The position numbers were made by a program, and so were the translations under genes. A stretch of 6,250 bases of DNA. Origin: an uncultured Prevotellaceae bacterium. GTDB lineage: Bacteria; Bacteroidota; Bacteroidia; Bacteroidales; Bacteroidaceae. Within the stretch, counting starts at the first letter, position 1. Each line of letters opens with the position of its first letter. Of this stretch, positions 5,670-6,250 are shown one piece after another. Under the pieces are notes generated by a model. That model was not told the origin of the DNA, made no database searches, and was given only the letters and a program-made list of their open reading frames with translations. The stretch covers positions 1 to 6,250 of the forward strand of contig CAMZHP010000206.1 of NCBI GenBank assembly GCA_947306845.1. Reading direction: 5' to 3'.

Positions 5670-5682
5670 CCACAAAATAGCC
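5653..5682 (+). repeat. Direct repeat AAAATAGCC spaced by 21 bp across the promoter
   Basis: AAAATAGCC occurs at 5653-5661 and again at 5674-5682. Each copy is followed by TATCT (directly at 5662, one base later at 5684). One copy abuts the -7 box and the other covers the expected start site. The 21-bp period equals two helical turns, as in sites for a regulator bound to one face of the DNA. It could also be a chance duplication. Confidence 0.45.
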
Positions 5683-5804
5683 ATATCTCTCAGCGAGAGA
5701 GGCTTCAGATGCGCACATTTAAAAAAGGTTACTTAGACGTTTAAAACGTTGAATGACAACATTTTATATAACTTTAGTTTTATTAATTTTTAACCAGTTA
5801 TCGT
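5676..5804 (+). promoter_or_regulatory. About 130-nt leader of the lipoprotein mRNA with two inverted repeats
   Basis: The 5' end of the predicted transcript carries a hairpin, TCTCTC-AGC-GAGAGA (5686-5700, 6 bp, 3-nt loop). Further on, ACGTTT-A-AAACGT (5737-5749) is an inverted repeat that suits a protein-binding site better than an RNA hairpin, given its one-base spacer. The last 50 bases before the ATG are A/T rich with no Shine-Dalgarno sequence. No known riboswitch class is recognised. A 5' hairpin of this kind could stabilise the mRNA. Confidence 0.45.
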
Positions 5805-6250
5805 ATGAAAAAACTATTTAGTTTTCTGCTTATGGGTGTCTTCATTCTGACATCTGTGAGTGTTTTCACGTCTTGTAAGGACAACGACGATGACATCAAG
5901 GCTATCCGTGACGATGTCGCCGCGCTTCGTGCTGAGCTCACGAACGTGAAGGCAGCTCTGGAGGCCGAGTTGCAGTCGAGCAAGTCCTCTTTTGAGACAC
6001 AGATCGCACAAGTGAAGAAGGAGCTTCAGGACGCCATCGACAAGAAGGCTGACGAGGCTACTGTTTCTTCTTTGAGAGAGAAACTCACTGGCCTGGAGAC
6101 CGACTATCTGGCAAAGGTGGCTGTTCTCGAGACTCAGATTGAGACCGCTAACAAGGCTCTTTCAAAACTTGATGACAAAGCCGACAAGGCAACTGTTGAC
6201 AATGTGATTGCCAACCTTGCTGCTCTGACTGGCCAGCTCTCTGACGAGTC
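5805..6250 (+). CDS. Surface-exposed coiled-coil lipoprotein, N-terminal part
   Basis: Lipoprotein of unknown function; 148 codons are visible and the gene runs off the right edge. Residues 1-23 form a lipoprotein signal peptide (MKK, hydrophobic core, FTSC) with lipidated Cys24. The next residues, KDNDDD, match the acidic lipoprotein export signal of Bacteroidota, so the protein should face outward on the outer membrane. From residue 31 it is a continuous predicted coiled coil with hydrophobic heptad positions (Ile34, Val38, Leu41, Leu45, Val48, Leu52). An internal repeat of 44 residues is visible: KKADEATVSSL (80-90) against DKADKATVDNV (124-134). This recalls Bacteroidota lipoproteins with a helical stalk ahead of a larger C-terminal part, such as those named after the PL29 lyase N-terminal domain, but the match is by general appearance only. 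Strong promoter and own leader; transcribed separately from the Nudix gene. Confidence 0.85.
   Translation, partial: MKKLFSFLLMGVFILTSVSVFTSCKDNDDDIKAIRDDVAALRAELTNVKAALEAELQSSKSSFETQIAQVKKELQDAIDKKADEATVSSLREKLTGLETDYLAKVAVLETQIETANKALSKLDDKADKATVDNVIANLAALTGQLSDE

Overview
The window looks like chromosomal DNA of a Bacteroidota bacterium, most likely Prevotella or a close relative. Three things suggest this: promoter boxes of the Bacteroidota type (TTG, about 20 bp, TAnnTTTG), start codons preceded by AT-rich DNA without clear Shine-Dalgarno sequences, and a lipoprotein with an acidic stretch right after the lipidated cysteine, which is the surface-export signal of this phylum. The genus is inferred from overall resemblance and was not tested.

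Left part (1-3065, minus strand): a two-gene unit for breakdown of decorated plant polysaccharide. A secreted alpha/beta-hydrolase esterase (2244-3065) is followed after 30 bp by a secreted GH35 beta-galactosidase. The GH35 gene starts near 2213 and runs off the left edge, with about 737 codons visible. A Bacteroidota-type promoter for the unit lies at 3132-3162. A GC-rich, repeat-like insert sits in frame in the interdomain linker of the galactosidase.

Middle (3066-4756): a 233-bp divergent intergenic region carries overlapping face-to-face promoters, a heptamer array, a perfect 14-bp palindrome and a second heptamer array. A secreted SGNH/SIAE-type acetylesterase (3299-4756) follows on the plus strand. 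Together, the esterases would remove acetyl or aryl esters and the galactosidase would remove terminal beta-galactose, probably in the periplasm. No SusC/SusD pair or regulator is visible here.

Right part (4757-6250): a zinc-ribbon Nudix hydrolase (4928-5446), then a 358-bp gene-free region, then the start of a surface lipoprotein with a long coiled coil (5805 onward, truncated by the window). The gene-free region holds the end of a heptamer array, a dispersed repeat core, a terminator, an A/T tract, a strong promoter and a leader of about 130 nt with two inverted repeats.

The least explained feature is a family of 7-bp tandem repeats in the spacers. ATTGAAG-type arrays lie at the 3' ends of the acetylesterase and Nudix genes and supply their stop codons. 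AATTCTT-type arrays lie immediately before the start codons of the same two genes. Two of the ATTGAAG arrays are followed at nearly the same distance by the same 17-bp core, which suggests a composite dispersed element.
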